A stretch of DNA of 34,723 bases from assembly GCA_025354985.1 (NCBI GenBank), contig JANXLU010000079.1:1-34723 (forward strand). Reading direction: 5' to 3'. The stretch is from Chloroflexota bacterium. GTDB lineage: Bacteria > Chloroflexota > Anaerolineae > J036 > Brachytrichaceae. Position 1 is the stretch's first letter. Every line of letters starts with the position of its first letter. The notes under the pieces were generated by a model. It was given only the letters and a program-made list of their open reading frames with translations, was not told where the DNA came from and searched no databases. The position numbers and the translations under genes are program-made. This document shows positions 1 through 8,236 of the stretch, in pieces.

Positions 1-160
1 GGTTGAGGAAAGCGCCGAGGTGAATGTCTGCCGCCTCTACCTTCGGGAGAGGTGTGATGTGAGGGATAAACATCCGCATATTGTAGACCGCGATCCCCTC
101 ACTCCCGCGCCGTGTGAATGGCATCCCATTCTGGCCCTGACATGGATCCGAGTGAGTCAT
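1..160 (-). CDS. Possible partial hypothetical gene leaving the window (N-terminal 53 codons)
   Basis: On the minus strand an ATG at 160-158 follows a very strong Shine-Dalgarno sequence (AAAGGAGGTGA just upstream) and opens a frame that stays open to the window edge. The predicted start is MTHSDPCQGQNGMPF. I recognise no domain. The frame runs through a short UUCG hairpin (34-52) that recurs elsewhere in the window as an intergenic element, so the coding reading may be wrong or the gene may be small and decayed. The plus-strand stretch from 161 to 385 holds no convincing gene; the 65-codon frame starting at 192 there looks like chance. Confidence 0.3.
   Translation of the reverse strand, partial: MTHSDPCQGQNGMPFTRRGSEGIAVYNMRMFIPHITPLPKVEAADIHLGAFLN
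34..52 (+). repeat. UUCG-tetraloop hairpin, copy 1
   Basis: CCTCT at 34-38 pairs with AGAGG at 48-52, and CC/GG closes a TTCG loop at 42-45, with A39 bulged. The 12-mer CCTTCGGGAGAG (40-51) recurs at 59-70 of the 23801 block (23859-23870) beside tRNA-Gly. It resembles the dispersed hairpins common between genes in this kind of genome. Confidence 0.5.
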
Positions 161-385
161 TTCACCTCCTTTCGGTAACCCACAAAATAACATGAAGCTC
201 GAAACCCCATCAGGACGAATGTGGGCCAAACCCATACATCCAACCGCGCCCGCGGCGCTCCTCACGGCTCTCATAACCTCGGCCAAATCGCTGCAAAAAT
301 GGCCTGCGCCCACCTTGTTCCTTAACGCTTGCTTGGAAAACTTCGGTTCTACGACCCAAAAATCTGCCGCATACTTGGCCCCTCT

Positions 386-1174
386 ATGAATATTGGAAAT
401 GACTTGTCGGGGAAGGTGGCGCTTATTACCGGGGGTTCGCGGGGAATTGGCGCGTCTATCGCCCACGCGTACGCGCAGGCGGGTGCACGCGTGGTGTTGG
501 CGAGCAGAACGCTCGCCAGCTGCGAAGCCGTCGCAACCGAGGTGCGCGCCGCCGGCGGCCAGGCCCTCGCTATCGCCTGTCACACCGGTGATCGCAAGCA
601 GATCGACGCGATGGTGCAACGGGTGCTGGCGGACTATGGGCGCATCGATATATGCGTCAACAATGCCGCGACCAATCCGCATTTTGGCGCACTGTTGGAC
701 GCTACGGATGAGATGTGGGACAAGACCCTGCAAGTCAATATCAAGGGGTATTTTGCCGTGGCGCAGCTGTGTGCCCGGGCGATGTTGCAGCGGCGGGTCG
801 CCGGCTCGCACGACAGCATTGGCAAGATCATCAACGTGGCCTCGGTGGCCGGGCTGACGCCCGGTCGGCACATGGGGGTGTATTCTGTTACCAAGGCGGG
901 CGTGATCATGCTGACCAAAGCCCTGGCTCAGGAACTGGCCACGCAGGGCATCCAGGTAAATGCCATCGCGCCTGGCGTCATCCAAACCAAATTCAGCAGC
1001 ACACTTTGGACAAATGAGGCACTCACCACTCAGGTGACCGACAAGACCGGCCGGTTGGGCCAGCCCGACGACATTGCGGGGGCGGCCCTGTTTTTGGCGA
1101 CATCTGCGTCGGATTACGTAAATGGGTCCGTCATGGTGGTGGATGGCGGTCTCGAAGTGGCCGGGACGTTTTAA
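386..1174 (+). CDS. SDR-family oxidoreductase (LvaD-like position)
   Basis: Classical short-chain dehydrogenase/reductase of 262 residues. It has the cofactor loop TGGSRGIG at residues 15-22, the NNAA motif near 92-95, the structural Asn118 (QVNIKG), and the catalytic Ser153, Tyr166 and Lys170 (YSVTK). The C-terminus has the usual V-x-V-D-G-G turn. The family catalyses NAD(P)-dependent interconversion of an alcohol and a ketone in the cytosol. I chose ATG 386 because homology begins there; an in-frame ATG at 329 would add 19 unlikely residues. A CATACT hexamer lies 10 nt upstream and no Shine-Dalgarno is visible. The next two genes follow at 2 and 5 bp, so the three form one operon. The context suggests reduction of a 4-oxoacyl-CoA or oxidation of a 3-hydroxyacyl-CoA. 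The substrate is inferred, not visible. Confidence 0.93.
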   Translation: MNIGNDLSGKVALITGGSRGIGASIAHAYAQAGARVVLASRTLASCEAVATEVRAAGGQALAIACHTGDRKQIDAMVQRVLADYGRIDICVNNAATNPHFGALLDATDEMWDKTLQVNIKGYFAVAQLCARAMLQRRVAGSHDSIGKIINVASVAGLTPGRHMGVYSVTKAGVIMLTKALAQELATQGIQVNAIAPGVIQTKFSSTLWTNEALTTQVTDKTGRLGQPDDIAGAALFLATSASDYVNGSVMVVDGGLEVAGTF

Positions 1175-1176
1175 TC

Positions 1177-2361
1177 ATGATCAACTTGGATGAACTCAAT
1201 CAGTTTGTGCGTGCCGAGATCGTGCCTCTTGAGCAAAGGTTTTTGCAGGATGGGTTTGGCGCGGTGCTACCCGCGGTGGAGCATGTTCGCACGATGGTTC
1301 AACAACGCGGTTGGTGGTGCCCGCCAATGCCGGTCAACCTTGGGGGCATGGGCATGCCGCTGACCGAGTTTGCCCATGTAAGCGAGGCGCTTGGACGTAC
1401 GCCCATCGGGCATGTTTGTTTTAACGTGCAGGCGCCGGATATTGGCAACATGGAGCTGCTCCATGGGCACGGGTCCACCGCACATCACGCTGATTGGTTG
1501 GCCCCGCTCGCCGCCGGGCGCACGCGAAGCTGCTTCGCGATGACCGAGCCTGAGTTCGCGGGCAGTAACCCTGTGCACATGGCTACGCTTGCCCGCGACA
1601 CCGGTGATCACTACGAGATCACCGGTCACAAATGGTTTACCAGCGCAGCCGATGGCGCCGCCTTCGCTATTGTCATGGCGGTGACTAACCCGGACGCCGC
1701 GCCCCACCTGCGGGCCAGCCAGATCATTGTGCCAATGGACGCGCCGGGGATGACCATCGTGCGTAATATCAAAGTGATGGGTGAGCCGGGTGAGGGCTGG
1801 GCCAGCCACGCCGAGTTGCTGCTGGATCGGGTGAAGGTGCCCAAGACCAACCGCATTGGGGCCGAGGGCGCCGGGTTCACGCTGGCCCAGGAGCGGCTGG
1901 GGCCCGGGCGGATCCACCACTGCATGCGCTGGATTGGCATTTGCGAACGCGCCTATGCGCTTATGTGTGAGCGGGCCGCGACGCGTGCTCTGGCGCCCGG
2001 GCGGATGCTGGGCGAGAAACAAAGCGTGCAACACGCCATTGCGGATAGCCGTGCGGAGATATCCGCTGCGCGATTGTTGGTGCTGGATGCCGCGGAAAAA
2101 ATCGAGAAGCGCGGTCAGCGTGAGGCGCGGATTGAGATCGGGATGATCAAATACTTTGTGGCCGGGGTGCTGCAACGTGTGTTGGATCGCGCAATCCAGG
2201 TGCATGGCGCGCTCGGCGTAACCGACGATACGCCGCTGTCTTATTGGTATCGCCATGAACGCGCAGCGCGCATCTACGATGGCGCGGATGAGGTGCACAA
2301 GAACGTGGTCGCACGACACGAGCTGCGCAAATTTGGTCTGGATGTGCGATCGGAGGCTTAG
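1177..2361 (+). CDS. Acyl-CoA dehydrogenase, ACAD10/11-like
   Basis: FAD-dependent acyl-CoA dehydrogenase of 394 residues, the normal family length. The N-terminal helical domain is followed by the middle-domain signature CFAMTEPEFAGSNP (119-132), the HKWFTSAADG strand (about 151-160) and the C-terminal IQVHGALGVTDDTPL region. The end reads RIYDGADEVHKNVVAR (365-380). Canonical short- and medium-chain enzymes have Tyr-Glu-Gly-Thr at the catalytic base; here it is Tyr-Asp-Gly-Ala (Asp368). A D-G-x-D-E-V-H stretch is, as I recall, typical of the ACAD10/11 branch. The start lies 2 bp after the SDR stop and the kinase gene follows after 5 bp. With that kinase next door, a role in turning 4-phospho/4-hydroxyacyl-CoA into an enoyl-CoA or 3-hydroxyacyl-CoA is more likely than ordinary beta-oxidation. 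This role is inferred. Confidence 0.93.
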   Translation: MINLDELNQFVRAEIVPLEQRFLQDGFGAVLPAVEHVRTMVQQRGWWCPPMPVNLGGMGMPLTEFAHVSEALGRTPIGHVCFNVQAPDIGNMELLHGHGSTAHHADWLAPLAAGRTRSCFAMTEPEFAGSNPVHMATLARDTGDHYEITGHKWFTSAADGAAFAIVMAVTNPDAAPHLRASQIIVPMDAPGMTIVRNIKVMGEPGEGWASHAELLLDRVKVPKTNRIGAEGAGFTLAQERLGPGRIHHCMRWIGICERAYALMCERAATRALAPGRMLGEKQSVQHAIADSRAEISAARLLVLDAAEKIEKRGQREARIEIGMIKYFVAGVLQRVLDRAIQVHGALGVTDDTPLSYWYRHERAARIYDGADEVHKNVVARHELRKFGLDVRSEA

Positions 2362-2366
2362 CCGCC

Positions 2367-3422
2367 ATGATGGATGAGGCAACACGGGTGCGCCCTGGCG
2401 AGGAGCTGGATATTTCCCGGCTGGAACCATACGTGCGGTCAAGCCTGGGTACGGGCGCCGGATCCACCTTCGCCGTGTCGCAGTTCCCCGGTGGCTTCAG
2501 CAATCTGACGTATGCGCTGAACCTGGACGGCCGCGCGCTGGTGCTCCGACGCCCGCCATTTGGTGCGCACGTAAAGGGCGGACATGACATGTCCCGCGAG
2601 TTTCGTATTTTGAGCGGGCTGGCGCGGGGTTATGGCAAGGCGCCCAAGCCCGTGCTGATGTGTGAAGACGTCACCGTTATTGGTGCGCCGTTCTACGTGA
2701 TGGAACGTGTGGCGGGTGTGGTCTTGCGTGCCGGCACAAAGCAACCGCTGGACCCAACCATGATGCGCAACGCCAGCGAGGTGTTGGTGGACACCCTGGC
2801 CGATCTGCATACCCTTGATCCGGGTGCGCTCGGTCTGGGTGATCTTGGGAACCCGGTGGGCTACGTGGCTCGTCAGGTGAGCGGTTGGGCCGGGCGCTAT
2901 GACCGGGCGCAAACCGATGAGATCCCCGAGTTGCACGCGTGTGGCCGTTGGCTGGCCGATCACATTCCCGCCGCAATCGCGCCACCCGCGCTTATCCACA
3001 ATGACTTCAAATATGACAACGTCATGTTTGACGCTGCGGATCGCATCCGTATTGTCGCCGTGCTGGATTGGGAGATGGCCACGATTGGTGACCCGCTGAT
3101 GGATCTGGGCACCACGCTCGGCTATTGGTCTCAGGCGGAAGATGACGGGGTGTTGCGGGCGTTTAACCTGACCAGCCTGCCTGGCAACCTGGATCGATCC
3201 CAGGTGGTCGCGCGGTATGCCGCGCGCACCGGAGCAGAGGCCGGCAACATCGTCTTCTATTACGTGTTTGGGCTGTTCAAGATTGCCGTGATCGTGCAAC
3301 AGATTTACGCCCGATACCGGTGTGGTGCCACGACTGACCCACGATTCGCCCGGCTGGGTGCGCTTGTGGTCGCGATGGCGCGTCAGGCCACGCGGGCGAT
3401 TGATTCGGGGCGCTTGCAATAG
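2367..3422 (+). CDS. APH-family phosphotransferase (LvaA / ACAD10-11 kinase-domain-like)
   Basis: Kinase-like protein of 351 residues in the aminoglycoside phosphotransferase fold. An N-lobe glycine stretch (FPGGFSNLTYAL) and the RRPPFGAH segment at 61-68 precede the catalytic loop HNDFKYDN (211-218; Asp213 is the likely base). The metal-binding motif follows in LDWEMATIGDP (233-243). In mammals and many bacteria this domain is fused to or encoded beside an ACAD10/11-type dehydrogenase and phosphorylates 4-hydroxyacyl-CoA. Here it lies directly behind that dehydrogenase. Antibiotic resistance is therefore an unlikely role despite the family name. The start is ATG 2367; the second ATG at 2370 is equally possible. 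The gene ends the trio; the next gene points the other way. Confidence 0.9.
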   Translation: MMDEATRVRPGEELDISRLEPYVRSSLGTGAGSTFAVSQFPGGFSNLTYALNLDGRALVLRRPPFGAHVKGGHDMSREFRILSGLARGYGKAPKPVLMCEDVTVIGAPFYVMERVAGVVLRAGTKQPLDPTMMRNASEVLVDTLADLHTLDPGALGLGDLGNPVGYVARQVSGWAGRYDRAQTDEIPELHACGRWLADHIPAAIAPPALIHNDFKYDNVMFDAADRIRIVAVLDWEMATIGDPLMDLGTTLGYWSQAEDDGVLRAFNLTSLPGNLDRSQVVARYAARTGAEAGNIVFYYVFGLFKIAVIVQQIYARYRCGATTDPRFARLGALVVAMARQATRAIDSGRLQ

Positions 3423-3447
3423 CGGCCCGCACCTTACGGTCCCAACC

Positions 3448-4113
3448 CTATCCAGGCTGGATGCGTCGACCGACCAGCCGGTTGATAAGCTGGAAGAAAA
3501 GAATCAGTACGATCAACAACAGCATGACGCCTGCTGCGTTCAACAGCGCGCGCGGATAGCCGATGGTGGTCACGTCGATAAAGAAATACGGATACGAATT
3601 CAGGATCGCGCCCCGCACAAACACATACGCCAGATAGAACAACGGATACCACATGAGGGTGGGCCAGCTGGCTGGCATCAGGCTGATGCCACGCCGGGGA
3701 ACTGTCAGCCACCAAAACACCACCGTGAAGAACGGAACAATGTAGTGCAGCGCCAAATCGGCCCAGAATTGTGCGCCTTGCAAGCCCCCTGGTTTTCGCA
3801 GGACAAAGTGATACACCGACCACACCACCATGATGGATGCGGCCGCCGCAGTAAGGTTCTGTGGGCGCCGCAGAAACCGCCAGACGCCGGGAGCGATGGA
3901 CGCCAACCCGTGTGCGGCAAAGATCAGCGCCGCGAACATATTCGTGAGGATGGTGAAGTAGCCAAGATATTCGACCAGACCCGCGAAGGCGCCCGCGCCG
4001 TTGACAATAGCGGCGGAAATGGTGAGGTAGGCCTGCAACAGCAGCGCGAGCGCGGCAAATACCGCGGCGGCGGGGCCGATTCGGTGCGGCAGGGTGGATG
4101 TGCGATGTGTCAT
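3448..4113 (-). CDS. Pr6Pr-family integral membrane protein
   Basis: A 221-residue protein with about six hydrophobic helices. It carries patterns I associate with the Pr6Pr (FAR-17a/AIG1-like) family: FTILTNMFAAL after the second helix, W-S-V-Y-H-F-V-L in the middle, LHYIVPFFTVVFWW, and WYPLFYLAYVFVRGA followed by YPYFFIDV. No enzymatic function is established for the bacterial members that I know of. It is transcribed divergently from the ABC permease, with 53 bp between the start codons. A longer overlapping frame (3434-4168) on the same strand does not encode this membrane pattern and was rejected. Confidence 0.85.
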   Translation of the reverse strand: MTHRTSTLPHRIGPAAAVFAALALLLQAYLTISAAIVNGAGAFAGLVEYLGYFTILTNMFAALIFAAHGLASIAPGVWRFLRRPQNLTAAAASIMVVWSVYHFVLRKPGGLQGAQFWADLALHYIVPFFTVVFWWLTVPRRGISLMPASWPTLMWYPLFYLAYVFVRGAILNSYPYFFIDVTTIGYPRALLNAAGVMLLLIVLILFFQLINRLVGRRIQPG

Positions 4114-4166
4114 GGTGTTGGCGCAAAAGCCCCGCTACAATATTACTTGACAACAATACCGGCCAC

Positions 4167-5123
4167 ATGGTTCAATACATTCTCCGCCGCGTGCTCATCA
4201 ACATACCGGTTTTAATTGGAATCACCCTGGCGGTATTCCTATTGATCTCATTGGCTCCCGGTGATCCTCTGTCGGCCTACATCAGTCCGGAGCTGGGTCG
4301 CGACCCGGCCACGATTGCCGCGCTTAGAACCAAGTTCGGCTTTGACCAACCGCTCCCGGTGCGCTATCTGAATTGGCTGGCGCAAGCCCTGCAAGGGAAT
4401 CTGGGCTATCGGATCAAGACCTATGACCCGGTCTGGGCGGTTATCCTCCAACGTATTCCAGCCACGCTGATGCTGATGGTGACCGCGCTCGGCATTGGCA
4501 TCGTTGTGGGCGTGCCGCTTGGCATCTTCTCCGCGCTGCGAAAATACACGCTGCCGGATATGGTCCTCACGGGTGGGGTCTTTCTCGGTATCAGCACGCC
4601 CGCGTTTCTGGTTGGTTTGGGGTCGTTGTTTGTCTTTTCGCTTGGGTTGCGGCTGTTTCCGGCTGGCGGGATGCATACGCTCGGTCGGGACGAAAGCGTT
4701 ATTGACACAATTCATCACCTTGCGCTGCCAGCACTGATACTGAGCGCCAACTACATTGCCAGTATGCTTCGCTACACGCGCGCAAGTATGCTGGATGTGA
4801 TTGGTGAACAATACGTAATTACGGCGCGGGCCAAAGGGCTGCCCGAGCGGATGGTAATCCTCAAGCACGCGTTGAGCAATGCCTTGATCCCAATCGTCAC
4901 GGTCATTGGTTTTTCGATTCCCAATCTGCTCGCTGGCGCGGTCTTCACCGAAACCATCTTCGCCTGGCCGGGCATGGGCTCACTGTTCGTCGATGGCGTC
5001 AACTCGCGGGATTTCCCCCTGATGATGGGTGTAACGCTCGTCACCGCCACGGCAGTCCTGTTCTTCAATTTGTTGACCGACATCGCCTATGCGTTGATCA
5101 ACCCCAAGGTTCGCTACGCGTGA
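4167..5123 (+). CDS. ABC transporter permease, DppB/OppB type
   Basis: Inner-membrane permease of 318 residues beginning MVQYILRRVLINIPVLIG, the usual opening of DppB-like subunits. The N-terminal APGDPL motif follows the first helix, and the EAA coupling loop ITARAKGLPERMVILKHAL lies near residues 212-230. The end is NPKVRYA, typical of the family. A longer in-frame start at 4098 would add 23 residues with no homology. A TACAAT hexamer lies at 4136-4141 and no Shine-Dalgarno is seen. Its stop overlaps the start of the second permease (GTGA), so the two are translationally coupled. The substrate class is peptides, nickel or oligosaccharides; the neighbours favour a sugar- or peptide-derived compound. 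Confidence 0.95.
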   Translation: MVQYILRRVLINIPVLIGITLAVFLLISLAPGDPLSAYISPELGRDPATIAALRTKFGFDQPLPVRYLNWLAQALQGNLGYRIKTYDPVWAVILQRIPATLMLMVTALGIGIVVGVPLGIFSALRKYTLPDMVLTGGVFLGISTPAFLVGLGSLFVFSLGLRLFPAGGMHTLGRDESVIDTIHHLALPALILSANYIASMLRYTRASMLDVIGEQYVITARAKGLPERMVILKHALSNALIPIVTVIGFSIPNLLAGAVFTETIFAWPGMGSLFVDGVNSRDFPLMMGVTLVTATAVLFFNLLTDIAYALINPKVRYA

Positions 5124-6040
5124 ACCGGGCGAAAACCAACATGCAATCACCAGCTTCCGCCCAAAACCTGGCGACCGGCAATTCAACCAGCCGACGCGCG
5201 TGGCGGCGCTTCCGGCGCAGCAAGCTCGCCTTTGTCGGCCTCGTCGTTGTCGCGCTCATGGCAATTCTCGCGCTCGCGGCCCCGCTTGTGGCCCAACAGG
5301 ATCCGCTAAAGAATGACCTGCTAAACCGGTCCAAGCCGCCTTCCGCCGAGCATATTTTTGGCACGGATCGTACCGGTCGGGATGTCTTCTCGCGCACGAT
5401 TTATGGCGGGCGCATCTCTCTTCTTGTGGGTCTCGTGGCCGTCACGCTATCGGTCTCGATCGGAACCGTGCTTGGGCTCGTGTCGGGCTTCTACGGTGGT
5501 TTGGTCGATAACATCGTGATGCGGCTCACCGACGTCATCATGGCCTTTCCGCCGATCATCATCATCATGGCCGCGGTCCCAATTGTCGCCAACTTGCTCC
5601 CGAGCGAAGCAACCATCTACGGCATCATGGCGGTTATCGGCTTGCTCACCTGGCCGCAATTGGCCCGCCTGATCCGCGGCCAAACGCTGGTGCTCCATGG
5701 CGCCGAATATGTAATCGCTGCTCAAGGCTTGGGCGCGAGCAAGGCCCGCCAGATGTTCGTGCACATCCTTCCGCAGACCCTGGCCTCGTTGCTGGTGTTT
5801 GCCACATTTGGAATTGCCAGCGCGATTCTGCTCGAAGCCGGCTTGAGTTTTCTTGGGCAGGGCGTGCAGCCACCCACCCCCAGTTGGGGCAATATGGTCG
5901 AAACCGCACGCAGCCTCGACATTCTGGAAAATCTGCCTTGGACCTGGGCTGCGCCGGGCATGGCGATTGTTATCACGGTAATATCAATCAACTTTATCGG
6001 AGATGCGCTGCGCGATGCAGTCGACCCCAAATCCAAATGA
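5120..6040 (+). CDS. ABC transporter permease, DppC/OppC type
   Basis: Second permease subunit, 306 residues, starting at GTG 5120 inside the stop of the first permease. An N-terminal basic stretch (RRAWRRFRRSK) precedes helix 1. HIFGTDRTGRDVFSR is the conserved segment ahead of the permease domain. The EAA loop is IAAQGLGASKARQMFVHILP, and GLSFLGQGVQPPTPSWGNM is the hallmark DppC motif. The C-terminus is GDALRDAVDPKSK. It should form the membrane channel with the preceding subunit. The two cognate ATPases are not in the window and the binding protein lies about 3.2 kb downstream. ATG overlap (ATGA) links it to the following oxidoreductase. Confidence 0.95.
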   Translation: MNRAKTNMQSPASAQNLATGNSTSRRAWRRFRRSKLAFVGLVVVALMAILALAAPLVAQQDPLKNDLLNRSKPPSAEHIFGTDRTGRDVFSRTIYGGRISLLVGLVAVTLSVSIGTVLGLVSGFYGGLVDNIVMRLTDVIMAFPPIIIIMAAVPIVANLLPSEATIYGIMAVIGLLTWPQLARLIRGQTLVLHGAEYVIAAQGLGASKARQMFVHILPQTLASLLVFATFGIASAILLEAGLSFLGQGVQPPTPSWGNMVETARSLDILENLPWTWAAPGMAIVITVISINFIGDALRDAVDPKSK

Positions 6041-7134
6041 AGACATACAAAGCTGCCGTTATCGGCCTCAGTCACATCTCGCAGGCGCGCTCGCCGAGCC
6101 CTCTGTCGCTCCCTTCGGTTGATCCCATGCCACGCTCGCACGTCGCCGCATATGCCGGGCATCCGAGGGTTACGCTGGTTGGCGCCTGTGACCTGATGCC
6201 CGCCGCAATCGACAGGTTTAACGCCACCTGGCGCGATGTCCATCCCGCTACGCGGATGTATACGGATTATCGCGAGATGCTGGACAAGGAGAAACCGGAT
6301 ATCGTCAGCGTTATCACCCCCGATGACCGGCACGCCGATATCGTCGTAAATGTCGCCAATGCCGGCGTCGCGGGCATTTGGTGCGAGAAGCCGATAGCCA
6401 CCACCCTCGCTGACGCCGACCGGATGATCGAGGCGGTGGAGCGCAATGGCACGGCCATGACGGTTAGCCACACCCGGCGCTGGATGCCGCTGTATCACAA
6501 GGCCCGCGAGCTGGTGCGCGACAAGACGTATGGCGAGCTCAAGGTGCTTACCGCAACCATGTACTACGCGCGGGCAATGCTGTTCCGCAACGGCACTCAT
6601 ATCTTTGACATGCTGTGTTTCCTGGCCGATGCCCGCCCGGAGTGGCTGATCGCCGAGCTTGAAGACGGCTTTGACGGCTTTGATCGCTATCGTGGTGACG
6701 GCGGAAACGAGATCTCGAGCGAACCATCGGCCAACGCCTACATCAAGTTTGCCAACGGCGTGCGTGCCAATTTGATGATGCAAAAGAGCAATAACCTGAC
6801 CAATGTGATCGAGATGGTGTTTGAGAACGGAGTTGCCCGCATCGTGGGCGACGGGCAAATCATCATCAACCGTGTGGACGGCGGCCCATCCACCTCAACC
6901 CGCAGCGCGATCAGCATCGCACAGACGCTCGGCCATGAAGATTGGGTGGCCGACCGTGAATTGGGCATCCTGTCGGAAATCGTGCATGCGCTGGACACGG
7001 GAACCAAGCCAATGCTTTCTCCACCACGGGCAGCCCGTCAAACCCTGTCGATTCTGCTGGCCATTCTCGAATCGCACGCCAAAGGCAATGCCAGGGTCAC
7101 AATCGATGCCGGTCCCGCGTCCATCGCGTCATAA
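6037..7134 (+). CDS. Gfo/Idh/MocA-family oxidoreductase with divergent cofactor loop
   Basis: A 365-residue protein beginning MKTYKAAVIGLSHIS at ATG 6037, which overlaps the permease stop. The family-defining CEKPI (116-120) sits at the expected place after SVITPDDRHADIV, and a C-terminal alpha/beta domain follows (RRWMPLYHKARELV, then FRNGTHIFDML with the expected H-I-F-D). The family oxidises or reduces sugars and related polyols with NAD(P). The nucleotide loop is odd: after the first Gly it reads L-S-H-I-S and is followed by about 15 extra residues rich in Ser and Pro before SHVAAYAGHPRVTLVGACD. Cofactor binding may therefore differ from the family norm. A longer frame upstream (from 5884) is only the overlap with the permease gene. 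Confidence 0.9.
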   Translation: MKTYKAAVIGLSHISQARSPSPLSLPSVDPMPRSHVAAYAGHPRVTLVGACDLMPAAIDRFNATWRDVHPATRMYTDYREMLDKEKPDIVSVITPDDRHADIVVNVANAGVAGIWCEKPIATTLADADRMIEAVERNGTAMTVSHTRRWMPLYHKARELVRDKTYGELKVLTATMYYARAMLFRNGTHIFDMLCFLADARPEWLIAELEDGFDGFDRYRGDGGNEISSEPSANAYIKFANGVRANLMMQKSNNLTNVIEMVFENGVARIVGDGQIIINRVDGGPSTSTRSAISIAQTLGHEDWVADRELGILSEIVHALDTGTKPMLSPPRAARQTLSILLAILESHAKGNARVTIDAGPASIAS

Positions 7135-7143
7135 TCAATTACT

Positions 7144-8196
7144 ATGAAGGCTTTGCTGGTCGGTCCAGAGAACCCGCATTTTATCGGGCATTTGCGCACG
7201 TTGCAGTGTCTTGACGAAGTGTCCGAGATCCACCTCGCGGCCTGCGATGATGGCGACGCGCCGCTGCTCGAAGAAGCACGGCTGGCACATCCCGCCAAGG
7301 TGATGAGCACGGGCGCGGATGTGGCGACCATGCTCCAGCATCATAAGTTTGACTTTGTGGTTGGTTGCCCGCGTAATGACCGCTGCGCCAGTGTTTACGA
7401 ACGCGTGCTCGGGGCGGGCATACCCTTACTCGCCGAAAAACCCATCGGGCGCAATGCGGCTGAAGTAGTGCGTGTGGTTGAGCAGGCCCACCGCGCCGCT
7501 GTGCCGCTCGGCGTCTTCTATGTAAATCGCCTGCATCCGGCGGTCCAGGCCGCGCGCAACTTCGTGCGCGATGGCTTGTTGGGTGAGCTCATGGCGGTTG
7601 AGTTGCGCTGGTATACCACCCAGCCAAAATTTCGTGATCCGAAGCACTGGCTCTTCAATCGTGCACAGTCGGGTGGCGGCATCGTGCAGTGGCTGGGCTG
7701 CCACCTGATCGATTTGGCGCACCACGTAACCGGCGAGGAGATAACCAACGCGGCGGGTGCGCTGGCAACGCGCAGCGGTGAAGCTATTGATGTTGAAGAC
7801 GCGGCCGCGATTATTATGAAGTTTTCCGGTGGCGCGGTTGGCAGCCTTGATTGTGGTTTTGTGCTCGCCCAAAGCGGGGCCGGTTATTACAACCGCGCGG
7901 GCAACGATACACATGTGGCGTTCATTGGCACACAGGGCCGGGTATGGTGGACGCCCACCGAATCACCCTGCGTGGTGCATTTTGAGAGCACCCAGGCAAG
8001 CTGGGCTCACACGCCGCGCCGTGAGCTTCAGTTTGAGTTGCCGGAATCGCCCGCTTACGGCGGGGTTCACGGCCTCGCGTTTGTCCAGGCTTTTATGCGC
8101 GCAACGCAAGGCGCAGGCGCGCCCGTCGCCACCGGCGAAGACGCATTGCGTGTTGCGCGTATCACGGATTTAATTTATGCCAATGCGATTACTTGA
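7144..8196 (+). CDS. Second Gfo/Idh/MocA-family oxidoreductase
   Basis: A 350-residue paralogue of the previous gene, 9 bp downstream. It has LLAEKPIG (95-102) and the C-terminal-domain stretch NRAQSGGGIVQWLGCHLIDLAHH, where the His and Asp of H-L-I-D-L are the usual active-site pair. The N-terminus MKALLVGPENPHFIGHL has no GxGxxG. As in the upstream paralogue the dinucleotide loop is not canonical. A CATAAT hexamer lies 8 nt before the ATG and there is no Shine-Dalgarno. Two adjacent oxidoreductases of this family in a transporter cluster suggest successive steps on one carbohydrate-like substrate, or a heteromer. That is inference. Confidence 0.88.
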   Translation: MKALLVGPENPHFIGHLRTLQCLDEVSEIHLAACDDGDAPLLEEARLAHPAKVMSTGADVATMLQHHKFDFVVGCPRNDRCASVYERVLGAGIPLLAEKPIGRNAAEVVRVVEQAHRAAVPLGVFYVNRLHPAVQAARNFVRDGLLGELMAVELRWYTTQPKFRDPKHWLFNRAQSGGGIVQWLGCHLIDLAHHVTGEEITNAAGALATRSGEAIDVEDAAAIIMKFSGGAVGSLDCGFVLAQSGAGYYNRAGNDTHVAFIGTQGRVWWTPTESPCVVHFESTQASWAHTPRRELQFELPESPAYGGVHGLAFVQAFMRATQGAGAPVATGEDALRVARITDLIYANAIT

Positions 8197-8236
8197 CAGT
8201 CTAATGGACTTTTATGCCAGGTCACTGCATTAAAAC

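Noticed and set aside
192-389. Small plus-strand frame before the SDR gene
   Set aside because: It has no ribosome site or recognisable motif and runs into the SDR start in another frame.
1267-2442. Long minus-strand frame (391 codons) opposite the acyl-CoA dehydrogenase
   Set aside because: The encoded text is His-, Arg- and Gly-rich with no domain, while the plus strand encodes an unmistakable enzyme. It is a high-GC antisense shadow.
2367-3422. Antibiotic (aminoglycoside) resistance kinase
   Set aside because: The fold is shared, but operon linkage with an ACAD10/11-like dehydrogenase and an SDR points to acyl-CoA metabolism.
5722-6858. Minus-strand frame (378 codons) opposite the permease and first Gfo/Idh gene
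   Set aside because: It spans two well-supported plus-strand genes and has no recognisable content.
8193-8198. TTGACA before the FAH gene as a promoter
   Set aside because: It overlaps the stop codon of the upstream gene and no -10 hexamer stands 16-18 bp downstream.
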